15,237 nt of DNA from an uncultured Bacteroides sp. (GCA_902388495.1 CABMPP010000052.1:1-15237); one strand, 5' to 3'; positions 1 to 7,422 are shown, counted from the stretch's first letter. Notes: generated from the sequence alone by a model not told the origin. A program made the numbers and translations.

Positions 1-9
1 TTATGTAAG

Positions 10-65
10 ACCCCCTCCCCCCTACGGGGTACTCCCCCTTTCAGGCGGGAGAGTTTGAGATACTC
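10..65 (-). repeat. G/C-rich dispersed intergenic repeat, left copy
   Basis: This C-rich stretch ends in TTTGAGATACTC. Read on the - strand it closely matches 15160-15216, sharing GAGTATCTCAAA, then CGCCTGAAAGGGG and a CCCGTAGGG core, with a few substitutions and one indel. The two copies therefore lie in inverted orientation at the two ends of the window. Both can partly fold on themselves. Inference: a non-coding, REP-like interspersed element of the Bacteroides type, possibly the 3' processing or termination signal of a gene to the left. Confidence 0.75.
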
Positions 66-241
66 ATGTTTATCATTTCATTCATTTCTATCATCAATAT
101 GAGTCAATCATCTTATATCGAACTCACGTTAAATTTACCATAGCTTAATGTGTTTAGTACGGTTGTACAATACATCTGTGCCTTGTGCTGAATAGGTGCG
201 GAGTACGTACTTCGTCTGCAAAAGTCTTAGAGATACCGATG
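66..241. other. intergenic stretch, no recognised feature
   Basis: A/T-rich sequence with no open frame of coding character and no TAnnTTTG-type promoter that I can defend. The only local structure is a short palindromic patch, CGGAGTACGTACTTCG, near 199-214. It may hold the 3' flank of a gene to the left of the window. Confidence 0.5.
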
Positions 242-323
242 CCTAACGGCCGTGAGCAGACATGTTAATGGCCGTTAGGTAATCGCTTTACGGCCGTTAA
301 CATGCTTGCTCACGGCCGTTAGG
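242..323. repeat. 82-bp imperfect inverted repeat (large hairpin)
   Basis: The arm at 242-275 pairs with the arm at 290-323 around a 14-nt loop (276-289). The arms are 34 nt each with three non-Watson-Crick positions, one of them a possible G-U. Inside the arms the palindromic core ACGGCCGT, or a one-base variant, occurs four times near 246, 268, 290 and 311, so the element is a nested palindrome. No T-run follows on the + strand, so a simple rho-independent terminator is not supported. It could be a protein-binding site, an RNA-stabilising element or a small mobile palindromic repeat. Confidence 0.8.
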
Positions 324-371
324 TGTTATGAAACCTTTGTGCAAAAGAAGACAAATGCAAAGGTGTAAGTG

Positions 372-419
372 AAGGAATGCCTGTGCTTTTACTAAAAGGA
401 ATGCTTGTGCTTTTACTAA
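372..419. repeat. 24-bp tandem direct repeat, two copies
   Basis: Copy one is 372-395 and copy two is 396-419. They are immediately adjacent and differ at one base (C at 381, T at 405). The unit starts AAGGAATGC and ends GCTTTTACTAA. It looks like a recent slippage or duplication event in non-coding DNA upstream of the permease promoter. Confidence 0.85.
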
Positions 420-451
420 AGAGAGCGTGCGAGGAAATTCCCTTTTTATAG

Positions 452-485
452 TGCCCGATAGCGGACAGGTGTTCATTATCGGACA
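452..485 (+). promoter_or_regulatory. tandem 16-bp dyads, candidate enhancer-binding sites
   Basis: Two related dyads lie 18 bp apart: TGCCCGATAGCGGACA (452-467, 12 of 16 positions symmetric) and TGTTCATTATCGGACA (470-485, weaker). Both fit the pattern TGtCCG-N4-CGGACA. They sit about 46 bp upstream of a -24/-12-like element at 531-546, the arrangement expected of upstream activating sites for an NtrC-family activator. The symmetry is seen in the sequence; the function is inferred. Confidence 0.45.
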
Positions 486-530
486 ATGCCTCTTCTTCGT
501 CTTCTCTTGATAATCTGCTCGTTATCATTT

Positions 531-546
531 TGGCGTGTTTTTTGTT
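531..546 (+). promoter_or_regulatory. candidate sigma-54 (-24/-12) promoter
   Basis: TGGCGTGTTTTTTGTT matches the consensus TGGCAC-N5-TTGCW in the GG of the -24 element and the TTG of the -12 element at the correct spacing. The C of the -12 GC is replaced by T. A start site would fall near 556, some 20 nt before the first permease ATG. The two dyads upstream support the reading. No TAnnTTTG housekeeping box was found between 490 and 575. Confidence 0.4.
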
Positions 547-575
547 TTCTATTTTACAGTTAATACATAATCTGT

Positions 576-1880
576 ATGATAGGAAAATACTTACGGCAAT
601 CTTTCATGATGCTGAAACAGAATCTGTTGTTCAGCAGTTTCTACATTGTCGGTACCGGGTTGGCTATCTCTATGGTCATGGTGCTGGCTGTACTCTATTA
701 TATAAAGGTAGGGGATATTTATCCCGAAACTCATCGTAACCGTATGCTCATCGCACCTTCGGTACACATGCAGAATATTAAAGATACGAGTTGGAATAAT
801 ACTTGGAAGTATTCCGGCATTTTTGTCAAGGAGTGCTTTTATTCTTTGGATGGAGTAGAGGCCGTAACTGCTGTGAACGATGCGGAAAGCTGGTTTGTTA
901 AAGTAAAGGGTGTGAAGCGTCCCCTTTCTGCACTGGTGAAACTGACTGATACGGGCTTCTGGAATGTGTTCGATTTCTCTTTTATTCAGGGACACCCCTT
1001 CACGGAAGCCGATTTCCAAAGCGGCATCCGCACGGCAGTTATTTCGGAAGACGTGGCCCGTCGTGTTTTCGGAAAGACGGAGGTAGTGGGGGAGTATGTG
1101 AAACTGAATTATACGGATTATCGCGTTTGCGGTGTGGTGAAGTCTCCGAGTTATGCCATGAAACTGAGTTATGCACAAGTCTGGCTTCCTTATACATGCC
1201 TTCCGGGGTATGTGGAGGAGAATGACCAATGGGGAGTTATCGGACCGTTCCAGGTAGCTATTTTACTGCCTTCGGTGACGGATGAAGACAGAGTAAAGTC
1301 GCAGGTGGACGAGTATGTGCGCAAGTTCAATGCTTTGCCGCACGAGGACTATCAGCTGGTGATGCACGATCAGCCTTATCTTTATTGGAAAACGTTGTTC
1401 TATGCCAATGATATGGAAGACTTGGATTTCTTTATGGTAGCCCGGAAGATGGGATTGTGGCTGTTGATGCTGCTACTGGTGCCGGCGCTCAATCTGTCGG
1501 GGATGATCTCTTCGCGCATGGAACGGCGGTTGCCCGAAATGGGAGTGCGCAAGGCATTCGGAGCTACCGGAGGGCGCCTCTTCTCACAGATTGTTTGGGA
1601 AAATCTTTTACTGACGTGTCTTGGCGGCATCATAGGGCTGGTAATTTCCTACGGTATGGTGGTGTTTGCCAAGGACTGGCTGCTGACTATGCTGGATGGG
1701 GGAATGAGTCCGCTGCCCGACAGCGTGCAGATGAGCATAACGACAGATATGTTGTTCAATCCTACCCTGTTTCTGATTGCGTTTGTGGTCTGCATTGTGC
1801 TGAACATGGTTTCGGCATTGATACCGGCCTGCATTGCATTGAAGAAAGATATTGTTTATTCGCTCAACAAACAAAAATAA
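576..1880 (+). CDS. FtsX/MacB-like ABC transporter permease (first of pair)
   Basis: A 434-residue inner-membrane permease with MacB-type topology. A first membrane segment at about 19-43 is followed by a large extracytoplasmic domain (about 45-285, MacB_PCD-like) and three further segments near 290-312, 343-365 and 396-420. The cytoplasmic loop at 314-335 contains RRLPEMGVRKAFGAT, the characteristic FtsX coupling region preceding the third helix. The N-terminal ATG is preferred because the MIGKYLRQSF start matches the usual beginning of Bacteroides FtsX proteins. A second permease follows after 6 nt, so the two are very likely co-transcribed and may form a heterodimer. MacB relatives use ATP hydrolysis in the cytoplasm to drive a mechanical change across the periplasm, in efflux or lipoprotein handling. 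No ATPase or membrane-fusion gene is visible, so the substrate cannot be assigned. Confidence 0.88.
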   Translation: MIGKYLRQSFMMLKQNLLFSSFYIVGTGLAISMVMVLAVLYYIKVGDIYPETHRNRMLIAPSVHMQNIKDTSWNNTWKYSGIFVKECFYSLDGVEAVTAVNDAESWFVKVKGVKRPLSALVKLTDTGFWNVFDFSFIQGHPFTEADFQSGIRTAVISEDVARRVFGKTEVVGEYVKLNYTDYRVCGVVKSPSYAMKLSYAQVWLPYTCLPGYVEENDQWGVIGPFQVAILLPSVTDEDRVKSQVDEYVRKFNALPHEDYQLVMHDQPYLYWKTLFYANDMEDLDFFMVARKMGLWLLMLLLVPALNLSGMISSRMERRLPEMGVRKAFGATGGRLFSQIVWENLLLTCLGGIIGLVISYGMVVFAKDWLLTMLDGGMSPLPDSVQMSITTDMLFNPTLFLIAFVVCIVLNMVSALIPACIALKKDIVYSLNKQK

Positions 1881-1886
1881 CGAACT

Positions 1887-3158
1887 ATGCTGCAACAAAT
1901 CATAAAGTTTCTGTGGAACAACCATCGGCATAATCTCTGGATTATGTTGGAACTGACGGTAATAGCCATTGTAAGTTGGGCTGTCATCGACCCCTTGTTT
2001 GTACTGAATTACAATCAGTCCATTCCGGACGGTTATGAGCCGGATGGTTTGTATCGCCTGGAACTGACACGCAACAAGATGGATACTATTTCTGACCCTG
2101 CGCAAGACTATGAACGAATCATGAGGGGATTGCGCAACTATAAGGACATTGAATCGGCCACTTGTATTGTTTCGGGGGCTTATCCCAGTTCGCCGGGAAA
2201 TAATATGAACGAAGTATTCAGGGACTCGGTAAGGGTGCGTATGACGTATATCCCTTTCTTTACTCATTCCGGCTTTTTCCGCACCTGGCGCTTCCGTTCG
2301 GCGAAGGATGGGAGTTGGGAGACGCTCGAGAACCTGGAAGTGCCGAAAGGCAGTGTGATATTGACAGAAGATGCAGCGATGCTGCTGTCCGGTGGCGCCG
2401 ACCTGACGGGGCAGAGTGTGTACAGCGTTTATGACAGTACGGAAATTCCTGTTGTGGGAGTGATGCAGCCCATCAAGATGAGGAACAGCATGCAACCTTA
2501 CTTGGTGCGGATGATTTCTTTGGGCGACGAGAGTCAGATGCCGGAATGGGCATACAACCGGAGTATGCGTATTTTTTTCCGTACCAGGGCAGGAGTGCCG
2601 GAAGGGCGTTTTATAGAGGAGTTTATGCCGTGGGTGGACGAGAATCTTTCCTCCGGATCGCTGGTATTCAGTAAACTGTCTCCTTTTCATCAAGTGCAGA
2701 GGGATAGTGATTTGCGGGAAGGGGTGACGAACGAGATACGGATGAAGTACGTTTTGGCCTACTTCTTTATGATTAATTTGCTGCTGGCGGTGAGCGGAAC
2801 TTTCTGGCTTCATACGCGTACGCGCCGGGAGGAAATCGGTATTCGGTTGTCCTATGGTGCTTCGCCGGGAGGCATCTGCCGGATGCTGTTAAGTGAAGCT
2901 TTTGTGATGACGACGGTGGCTGTGGTTGTGGGCTGTTTCTTATACTTCCAGTGGGTTTATTATGAAGGCTTTTATGTATTGAACGATAGGGTGCCGGGAA
3001 ATGACAGCCTTTATCTGACTAATCATTTCCTTGCACATTTCTGCATCGTTTCATTGATTGTTTATGTGGTGATGCTGGCAGTGACGTGGTTCGGAGTGTA
3101 TATTCCGGCACGTAGCATCAGCAGGATCTCACCGGTGGAGGCGCTGAGGGACGAATAA
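1887..3158 (+). CDS. FtsX/MacB-like ABC transporter permease (second of pair)
   Basis: A 423-residue permease with the same plan as its upstream neighbour but divergent in sequence. It has a membrane segment at about 18-40, a periplasmic domain at about 42-285, and three segments near 288-308, 334-356 and 383-407. The loop RTRREEIGIRLSYGASPGGI (311-330) is the FtsX cytoplasmic coupling loop, and the C-terminus ISPVEALRDE is the standard ending of MacB/FtsX permeases. The gene begins 6 nt after the first permease stops, indicating translational coupling or at least one transcript. The pair would need a MacB/LolD-type ATPase encoded elsewhere, perhaps left of the window. It ends just before a block of 8-bp repeats that lies between it and convergent prmA. 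Confidence 0.88.
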   Translation: MLQQIIKFLWNNHRHNLWIMLELTVIAIVSWAVIDPLFVLNYNQSIPDGYEPDGLYRLELTRNKMDTISDPAQDYERIMRGLRNYKDIESATCIVSGAYPSSPGNNMNEVFRDSVRVRMTYIPFFTHSGFFRTWRFRSAKDGSWETLENLEVPKGSVILTEDAAMLLSGGADLTGQSVYSVYDSTEIPVVGVMQPIKMRNSMQPYLVRMISLGDESQMPEWAYNRSMRIFFRTRAGVPEGRFIEEFMPWVDENLSSGSLVFSKLSPFHQVQRDSDLREGVTNEIRMKYVLAYFFMINLLLAVSGTFWLHTRTRREEIGIRLSYGASPGGICRMLLSEAFVMTTVAVVVGCFLYFQWVYYEGFYVLNDRVPGNDSLYLTNHFLAHFCIVSLIVYVVMLAVTWFGVYIPARSISRISPVEALRDE

Positions 3159-3160
3159 AA

Positions 3161-3230
3161 AGGTGATAAAGTGATAAGGTGATAGGGGATTATCACTCTA
3201 TCACCCTATCACCCTATCACCTTATCACTC
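3161..3230. repeat. inverted arrays of an 8-bp repeat; likely two-way terminator
   Basis: Three copies of AGGTGATA (3161-3184, the middle copy AAGTGATA) are followed after 6 nt by five copies of TATCACYY (3191-3230). The second unit is the reverse complement of the first. The longest perfect pairing is 3170-3185 with 3214-3229 (16 bp), and several alternative registers are possible. T-rich sequence follows on the + side and A-rich sequence lies on the other. Its position between the convergent permease operon and prmA suggests a bidirectional transcription terminator built from slippage-prone repeats. Confidence 0.75.
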
Positions 3231-3232
3231 TA

Positions 3233-4075
3233 CTATTTTATCACTTTTATTGCTGCCCATCGATTCTTTTCCTGATAATGAACGAAGTGCAGTCCGTTGC
3301 GTTCCGCTTCTGCCCGGATAACGGGGATGTTGTCCACATAAAAACCGCTCATATAGAGTTCTGAACCGGGGTGCATGCAGCGTACATATTGCTTCATGTC
3401 ATTTAGCAGGATATTGCGGTTGATGTTGGCAATCACTACGTCGAACGGGCCTTTGCCTTCCAGCGAAGAAGCGTCGCCCTGGAATACGTCAATGCTGTCT
3501 ACGTTGTTCAGTTTGATGTTTTCGAGGGAGTTGCGCACGCACCATTCGTCTATGTCGATGGCTGTGCAGGGAGCTGCACCGCGCATGCATGCCAGGATGG
3601 CAAGGATGGAAGTTCCACAACCCATGTCGAGCAGGGATTTGCCTTGCAGGTCGCTGTCCAGCAGTTCACCGATGATGAGGCTGGTTGTTTCATGATGCCC
3701 CGTGCCGAATGCCATCTGGGGATTGATTACGATGTCATACTCAGCTTGGGGGACGTTGTTGTGGAATGTGCTGTGAATCACACAACGCTCACCGATGACG
3801 ATAGGCTGGAAGAAATTCTTCTCCCATTCCTCGTTCCAATCTTTGTCTTCAGCTTCCGTATAGCTGTAAGCTATCTGTGCGTCGGGTAGCGGGAAATCGG
3901 CAAGCGCTTCTTTCAAGGCTGTTTCGTTGTAAGAGTCCTTTTGTATGTAGGCGGTGATTCCGTCGGCCTGTTCAACAAAGCTTTCAAAACCTACTTCACC
4001 CAATACTGCGGAAAGTACGTCGTTCACTATTTCTGTGCACGGAGTGGTGCAGAATGTAAATTCTAAATATTTCAT
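3233..4075 (-). CDS. prmA: ribosomal protein L11 methyltransferase
   Basis: A 280-residue cytoplasmic SAM-dependent methyltransferase that trimethylates ribosomal protein L11. The N-terminal part (about 1-75) is the L11-binding region. The catalytic domain carries the family motif NPQMAFGTGHHETT (118-131), the SAM-binding loop LLDMGCGTSILAI (148-160), the acidic end of the next strand AIDID (172-176), and the PrmA-type NINRNIL (217-223) in the position of the NPPY/NPP-like motif of amino methyltransferases. The length is typical for the family. It stands alone on the - strand, convergent with the permeases and divergent from the next operon. The start at 4075 fits both the family N-terminus and a TAnnTTTG box about 23 bp upstream. 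Confidence 0.95.
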   Translation of the reverse strand: MKYLEFTFCTTPCTEIVNDVLSAVLGEVGFESFVEQADGITAYIQKDSYNETALKEALADFPLPDAQIAYSYTEAEDKDWNEEWEKNFFQPIVIGERCVIHSTFHNNVPQAEYDIVINPQMAFGTGHHETTSLIIGELLDSDLQGKSLLDMGCGTSILAILACMRGAAPCTAIDIDEWCVRNSLENIKLNNVDSIDVFQGDASSLEGKGPFDVVIANINRNILLNDMKQYVRCMHPGSELYMSGFYVDNIPVIRAEAERNGLHFVHYQEKNRWAAIKVIK

Positions 4076-4097
4076 TGCTACTGTTAATTAATCGAAG

Positions 4098-4105
4098 CAA
4101 AGATA
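4098..4105 (-). promoter_or_regulatory. prmA -7 promoter box
   Basis: On the - strand this reads TATCTTTG, an exact TAnnTTTG Bacteroidetes -7 box, placing transcription start around 4090, a little upstream of the prmA ATG at 4075. The -33 box is poor: the nearest TTG is about 25 nt upstream. Confidence 0.55.
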
Positions 4106-4200
4106 AGGAATAAAGATGAAAGGTGCAGCACAATGCGTTATTTAGAGGAGATAATTCTTATATTTGGCGAGCACAAGAACGATATAAAGAGCTAATCCGA

Positions 4201-4220
4201 TTTTAGGGAATTCCCTAAAA
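4201..4220. promoter_or_regulatory. perfect 20-bp palindrome, candidate operator
   Basis: The sequence TTTTAGGGAA joined to its exact reverse complement TTCCCTAAAA forms a perfect 20-bp palindrome without a spacer. It lies in the divergent region between prmA and the 4314 gene, about 42 bp upstream of the -7 box of the latter. A related near-palindrome, GGAATGAATTCC, is at 4245-4256 where the -33 box would be. A dimeric regulator binding here is a reasonable inference. No known regulon is recognised. Confidence 0.6.
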
Positions 4221-4261
4221 ACCTTTGGGGAAAATCTGCTGAATGGAATGAATTCCGGCGT

Positions 4262-4269
4262 TATCTTTG
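4262..4269 (+). promoter_or_regulatory. -7 promoter box of the 4314-7422 operon
   Basis: TATCTTTG is an exact TAnnTTTG match. It would give a start near 4276 and a leader of roughly 38 nt before the ATG at 4314. No TTTG is found at a normal -33 distance; the nearest, 4224-4227, is 34 nt away. The promoter may therefore depend on an activator. Confidence 0.55.
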
Positions 4270-4313
4270 TGACGTGAAGAAATATATAAACGTAATCTAT
4301 AAACCCAACGAAT

Positions 4314-5732
4314 ATGAAAAAGATTGTTTTTTTATCGCTTTTTGCCTTGTGCCTTCCATGGACATTGGCGGCACAAAGTGTAGATGACGACCTTTACTAC
4401 ATTCCTTCCAAGAAGAAAGAAGAAAAGAAGGAAGAAGTGAAGCAGGAGAGAAAAGTTACTGCTCCGGTGCAAGAGGTCGTGGTAAAGTCGAACGTACCGA
4501 CCACAGTCTATACATCTCCGGGAAATACCACCGTTGTGGTGAAAGACCGCAAAGGAAATACCCGTGATGTGGACGAATATAACCGCCGTTACGATGCCCG
4601 TGACAATAATTTTGTGATGGACAATGACACTTTGTACATTGAAGAAAAGAGCCAGCCCGATCTGGATGGCGAATGGGTAGGCGGCTTCGATGGTTCGCAA
4701 GACGATTATGAGTATGCTACCCGTATCATCCGTTTCCGTAATCCGCGATATGCCATCAGCATCAGCAGCCCAATGTATTGGGATGTGGTATATGGCTTGA
4801 ATTCATGGGATTGGAACGTATATACCGACGGTTTGTATGCTTATGCTTTCCCGACGTTCACCAACCGCTTATGGTGGGATTGGCGTTACAACTCCTACGG
4901 ATGGGGTTGGGGAGGCTATCCTTACTACGGTTATGGCTGGAACAGCTGGTATAGTCCGAGTTGGGGCTTCAGCTTTGGCTGGGGCGGCTTCTACGGCGGT
5001 GGCTGGTGGGGACACCATCATCACTATTATCCCGGTGGCGGCTGGTATCCCGGCGGCGGACACTGGGGAGGCGGCGGACATTGGGGAAATGCCTATACAA
5101 CCAGACGTTCCTATGGCCCGAGCTATTCTACTGCGGGAAACCGTAGAGTTTCAAATGCTTCTACCACCCGTCGCTCTTCTGTTTCAAATGGTGGACAGAC
5201 GGTACGCCGTAGCAGTGCGACTTCAACTTCTGGTCAGGTACGTCGTAGCAGCAGTGGAACTGCCACTCGCCGCGTAGTAGGTACAAGATCTTCATCGACT
5301 GTCCGTTCAGGTTCTTCTGCTACTCGTTCAGGTGTGAATCGTTCGAATGCAACTTCTACTTCTACCCGTCGCTCTTCTACTTATACCCGTCCGAGCAGTA
5401 CGCGTAGCAGTTCTTACAATAGTAATGTAGAAGGAGTTCGTAGCAGTCGCTCTTCAAGTACGCGTTCTTCTGTAGGTACTTCGGGTAGTAGAGCAGGTAG
5501 CAGAACATCATCTACTTATAATAGAGGTTCAAGCACTGCACCGACACGCAGCTATTCTAACGGTAATAATCGTAGCAGTAGTACTCGTTCTTATTCTGCT
5601 CCTGCCCGTTCGTCCAGTGGTAGCAGCCGTTCTTCTTCCAGTTACTCTTCCGGTGGCAGTTCCCGTTCCTCTGGCGGTGGCGGTAGTGCAACTCGCTCCA
5701 GTGGTGGTGGCGGTGGTTCCAGAAGAAGATAA
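4314..5732 (+). CDS. secreted Gly/Trp/His-rich and Ser/Arg-rich protein of unknown function
   Basis: A 472-residue protein in four zones. Residues 1-21 form a clear signal peptide with cleavage near AAQ. Residues 33-47 are a highly charged Lys/Glu patch. Residues 85-190 are a more ordered, acidic and aromatic region (YNRRYDARDN, DGEWVGGFDG, RIIRFRNPRY). Residues 191-260 are dominated by Gly, Trp, Tyr and His, including GHHHHYYPGGGW. Residues 262-472 are almost entirely Ser, Arg, Thr and Gly, ending GGGGSRRR. Similar Bacteroides proteins are sometimes labelled vitellogenin-like because of the serine-rich tail, which is composition and not homology. It is exported and precedes an outer-membrane barrel gene by 37 nt, probably in one operon. 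The basic tail could bind polyanions such as LPS, nucleic acid or peptidoglycan polymers, and the His/Gly segment could bind metal. Both ideas are speculative; no catalytic motif is seen. Confidence 0.8.
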   Translation: MKKIVFLSLFALCLPWTLAAQSVDDDLYYIPSKKKEEKKEEVKQERKVTAPVQEVVVKSNVPTTVYTSPGNTTVVVKDRKGNTRDVDEYNRRYDARDNNFVMDNDTLYIEEKSQPDLDGEWVGGFDGSQDDYEYATRIIRFRNPRYAISISSPMYWDVVYGLNSWDWNVYTDGLYAYAFPTFTNRLWWDWRYNSYGWGWGGYPYYGYGWNSWYSPSWGFSFGWGGFYGGGWWGHHHHYYPGGGWYPGGGHWGGGGHWGNAYTTRRSYGPSYSTAGNRRVSNASTTRRSSVSNGGQTVRRSSATSTSGQVRRSSSGTATRRVVGTRSSSTVRSGSSATRSGVNRSNATSTSTRRSSTYTRPSSTRSSSYNSNVEGVRSSRSSSTRSSVGTSGSRAGSRTSSTYNRGSSTAPTRSYSNGNNRSSSTRSYSAPARSSSGSSRSSSSYSSGGSSRSSGGGGSATRSSGGGGGSRRR

Positions 5733-5769
5733 TGCAAGTAATGTCTTAATCTAACAAAACTGAAGAATT

Positions 5770-7422
5770 ATGAAGAAAATAACAATGATAGCCCTTGCTG
5801 TGCTTACGACTGTAAGCGCAGGGGCGCAAACGGTATATGATGCAACGAATATTGCACAGAAAGATTTGAATGGTACAGCCCGTTTCGTAGGAATGGGCGG
5901 GGCAATGGGTGCACTGGGTGGTGATATCTCCACTATCGGAACAAACCCTGCCGGTATTGGTGTTTATCGCAGCAACGATGCAATGATTACCTTCGGCTAC
6001 TCAACTACAGGTACTGAAAGTAAATACTTGGGTAATAAATTCGAAGAGAATAAGAACCGTTGGAATTTTGATAATGCCGGCTTTGTAATTTCTACCAAGA
6101 TTGGCAATCATACTCCTTTGCGTTATGTCAATTTTGGTTTCAACTATCATAAGTCTAAGTCGTTTTATAAAAATATGACGATGCAAGGTCTGATGGGAAG
6201 TATTGACGGACAATATGTTTCTCAGGTACGGAGCATGGCGCAGCAGGCTACGGACGCGGCTTATGAATATTATCATCGTCCTCAGTATGATTCCCCGGGT
6301 GGCGGCAAATACTTAAACTATGCCAGTGATGACATTTATAATAATCTTTATGCAGGATGGCTGGGTGCCATGGGTTTTCAAGGTGGTCTTTTTTATGTAG
6401 ATGAAACCGAGACTAGTAATGTTTATAGTCCCTACATACCTTCAGAAGCAGATTCCTACTTCTTGTCGCGTGAGCGTGGAGGTATTGACCAGTACGACTT
6501 CAATATTTCTTTCAATGTTAACGATCGCTTCTATTTTGGTGTAACCTTCGGTGCATACGATGTGGATTATAATAAGTATTCTCTTTACGACGAGGCTTTC
6601 AATTATACTTGGGAGGATGGAAAGAACTATGAGGAAGGTTATTCCCTGGAGAGCTTTAATCGTATACATGGTTCGGGATTTGACATCAAGTTCGGTGCTA
6701 TATTCCGCCCGATTGAAGATTCTCCATTTCGTATAGGTTTGGCTGTGCATACTCCTACTTTTTATAAATTGACCTACACTACGGGAGCATTATTGAATTC
6801 AGATATGTATCTGCCGAATGAAAATGGGGAAGAAACGTTGACTCGTACAACAGTAGATACCTATGCTGCTTTGGGAGGCAGAGACATGGATCGTGATTTT
6901 GAGTTACAGACTCCGTGGCTTTTTAATGCCAGTTTAGGATATACGGTTGGCAATTACCTGGCATTGGGAGCTGAATACGAATATGAAGATTATTCCAGTA
7001 TGAAGTTCAAGTATCCGGGCGGTGATGAAATGGCATGGGAAACGGGCGAAGCCGACCTTTGTATGAAAGGTGTAAGTACTCTTCGTTTAGGAGTTGAATA
7101 TAAACCTATACCGGCTTTTGCTCTTCGTGCAGGTTATAACTACAGTTCGGCGGCATACAAAGAGAATGCTATCAAAGCGTTACCTTCTAACTCTATAAAC
7201 ACGGATACGGATTTTGCTAATAACAAGTCAATGAATACCTTTACGTTAGGTATTGGTTATCGTGGCTCTTTGTTGTATGCAGACTTGGCATATAAGTATA
7301 ATATGTATAAGTCGGATTTCTATCCATTCTATAATGATATAGACGGACCGGTAACTTCACCTGCAACAAGTATTACTAATACCCGCAGCCAGGTACTCCT
7401 TACCTTAGGTGTACGTTTCTAA
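5770..7422 (+). CDS. OmpP1/FadL-like outer-membrane barrel protein
   Basis: A 550-residue protein with a signal peptide at 1-20 (cleavage after SAGAQ). Immediately after comes the motif ARFVGMGGAMGALGGDISTIG (about 37-57) followed by NPAGIGVYRSND, the N-terminal hatch-like signature of Bacteroidetes OmpP1/FadL/TodX proteins, which are often labelled hemin receptors. The rest alternates aromatic and polar residues as expected of beta strands and ends LLTLGVRF with a terminal Phe, a standard outer-membrane insertion signal. FadL relatives admit hydrophobic compounds through the outer membrane; the real substrate here is unknown, and the hemin label in databases is weakly founded. It follows the Ser/Arg-rich gene by 37 nt and is the last gene before a strong hairpin. 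Confidence 0.85.
   Translation: MKKITMIALAVLTTVSAGAQTVYDATNIAQKDLNGTARFVGMGGAMGALGGDISTIGTNPAGIGVYRSNDAMITFGYSTTGTESKYLGNKFEENKNRWNFDNAGFVISTKIGNHTPLRYVNFGFNYHKSKSFYKNMTMQGLMGSIDGQYVSQVRSMAQQATDAAYEYYHRPQYDSPGGGKYLNYASDDIYNNLYAGWLGAMGFQGGLFYVDETETSNVYSPYIPSEADSYFLSRERGGIDQYDFNISFNVNDRFYFGVTFGAYDVDYNKYSLYDEAFNYTWEDGKNYEEGYSLESFNRIHGSGFDIKFGAIFRPIEDSPFRIGLAVHTPTFYKLTYTTGALLNSDMYLPNENGEETLTRTTVDTYAALGGRDMDRDFELQTPWLFNASLGYTVGNYLALGAEYEYEDYSSMKFKYPGGDEMAWETGEADLCMKGVSTLRLGVEYKPIPAFALRAGYNYSSAAYKENAIKALPSNSINTDTDFANNKSMNTFTLGIGYRGSLLYADLAYKYNMYKSDFYPFYNDIDGPVTSPATSITNTRSQVLLTLGVRF

Noticed and set aside
319..528. Small open frame on the - strand (69 codons) with an 8-residue internal repeat
   Set aside because: The repeat is just the translated 24-bp DNA duplication. 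The frame runs into the large hairpin and covers the candidate upstream activating dyads; no promoter or recognisable protein family supports it.
1608..2813. Long - strand open frame (401 codons) across the two permease genes
   Set aside because: It is rich in His, Arg and Gln with no domain signature and spans the junction of two well-supported + strand genes; an antisense shadow.
3161..3230. Possible CRISPR-like array
   Set aside because: The units are 8 bp with no spacers, and the two halves are inverted; it is a simple tandem repeat hairpin.
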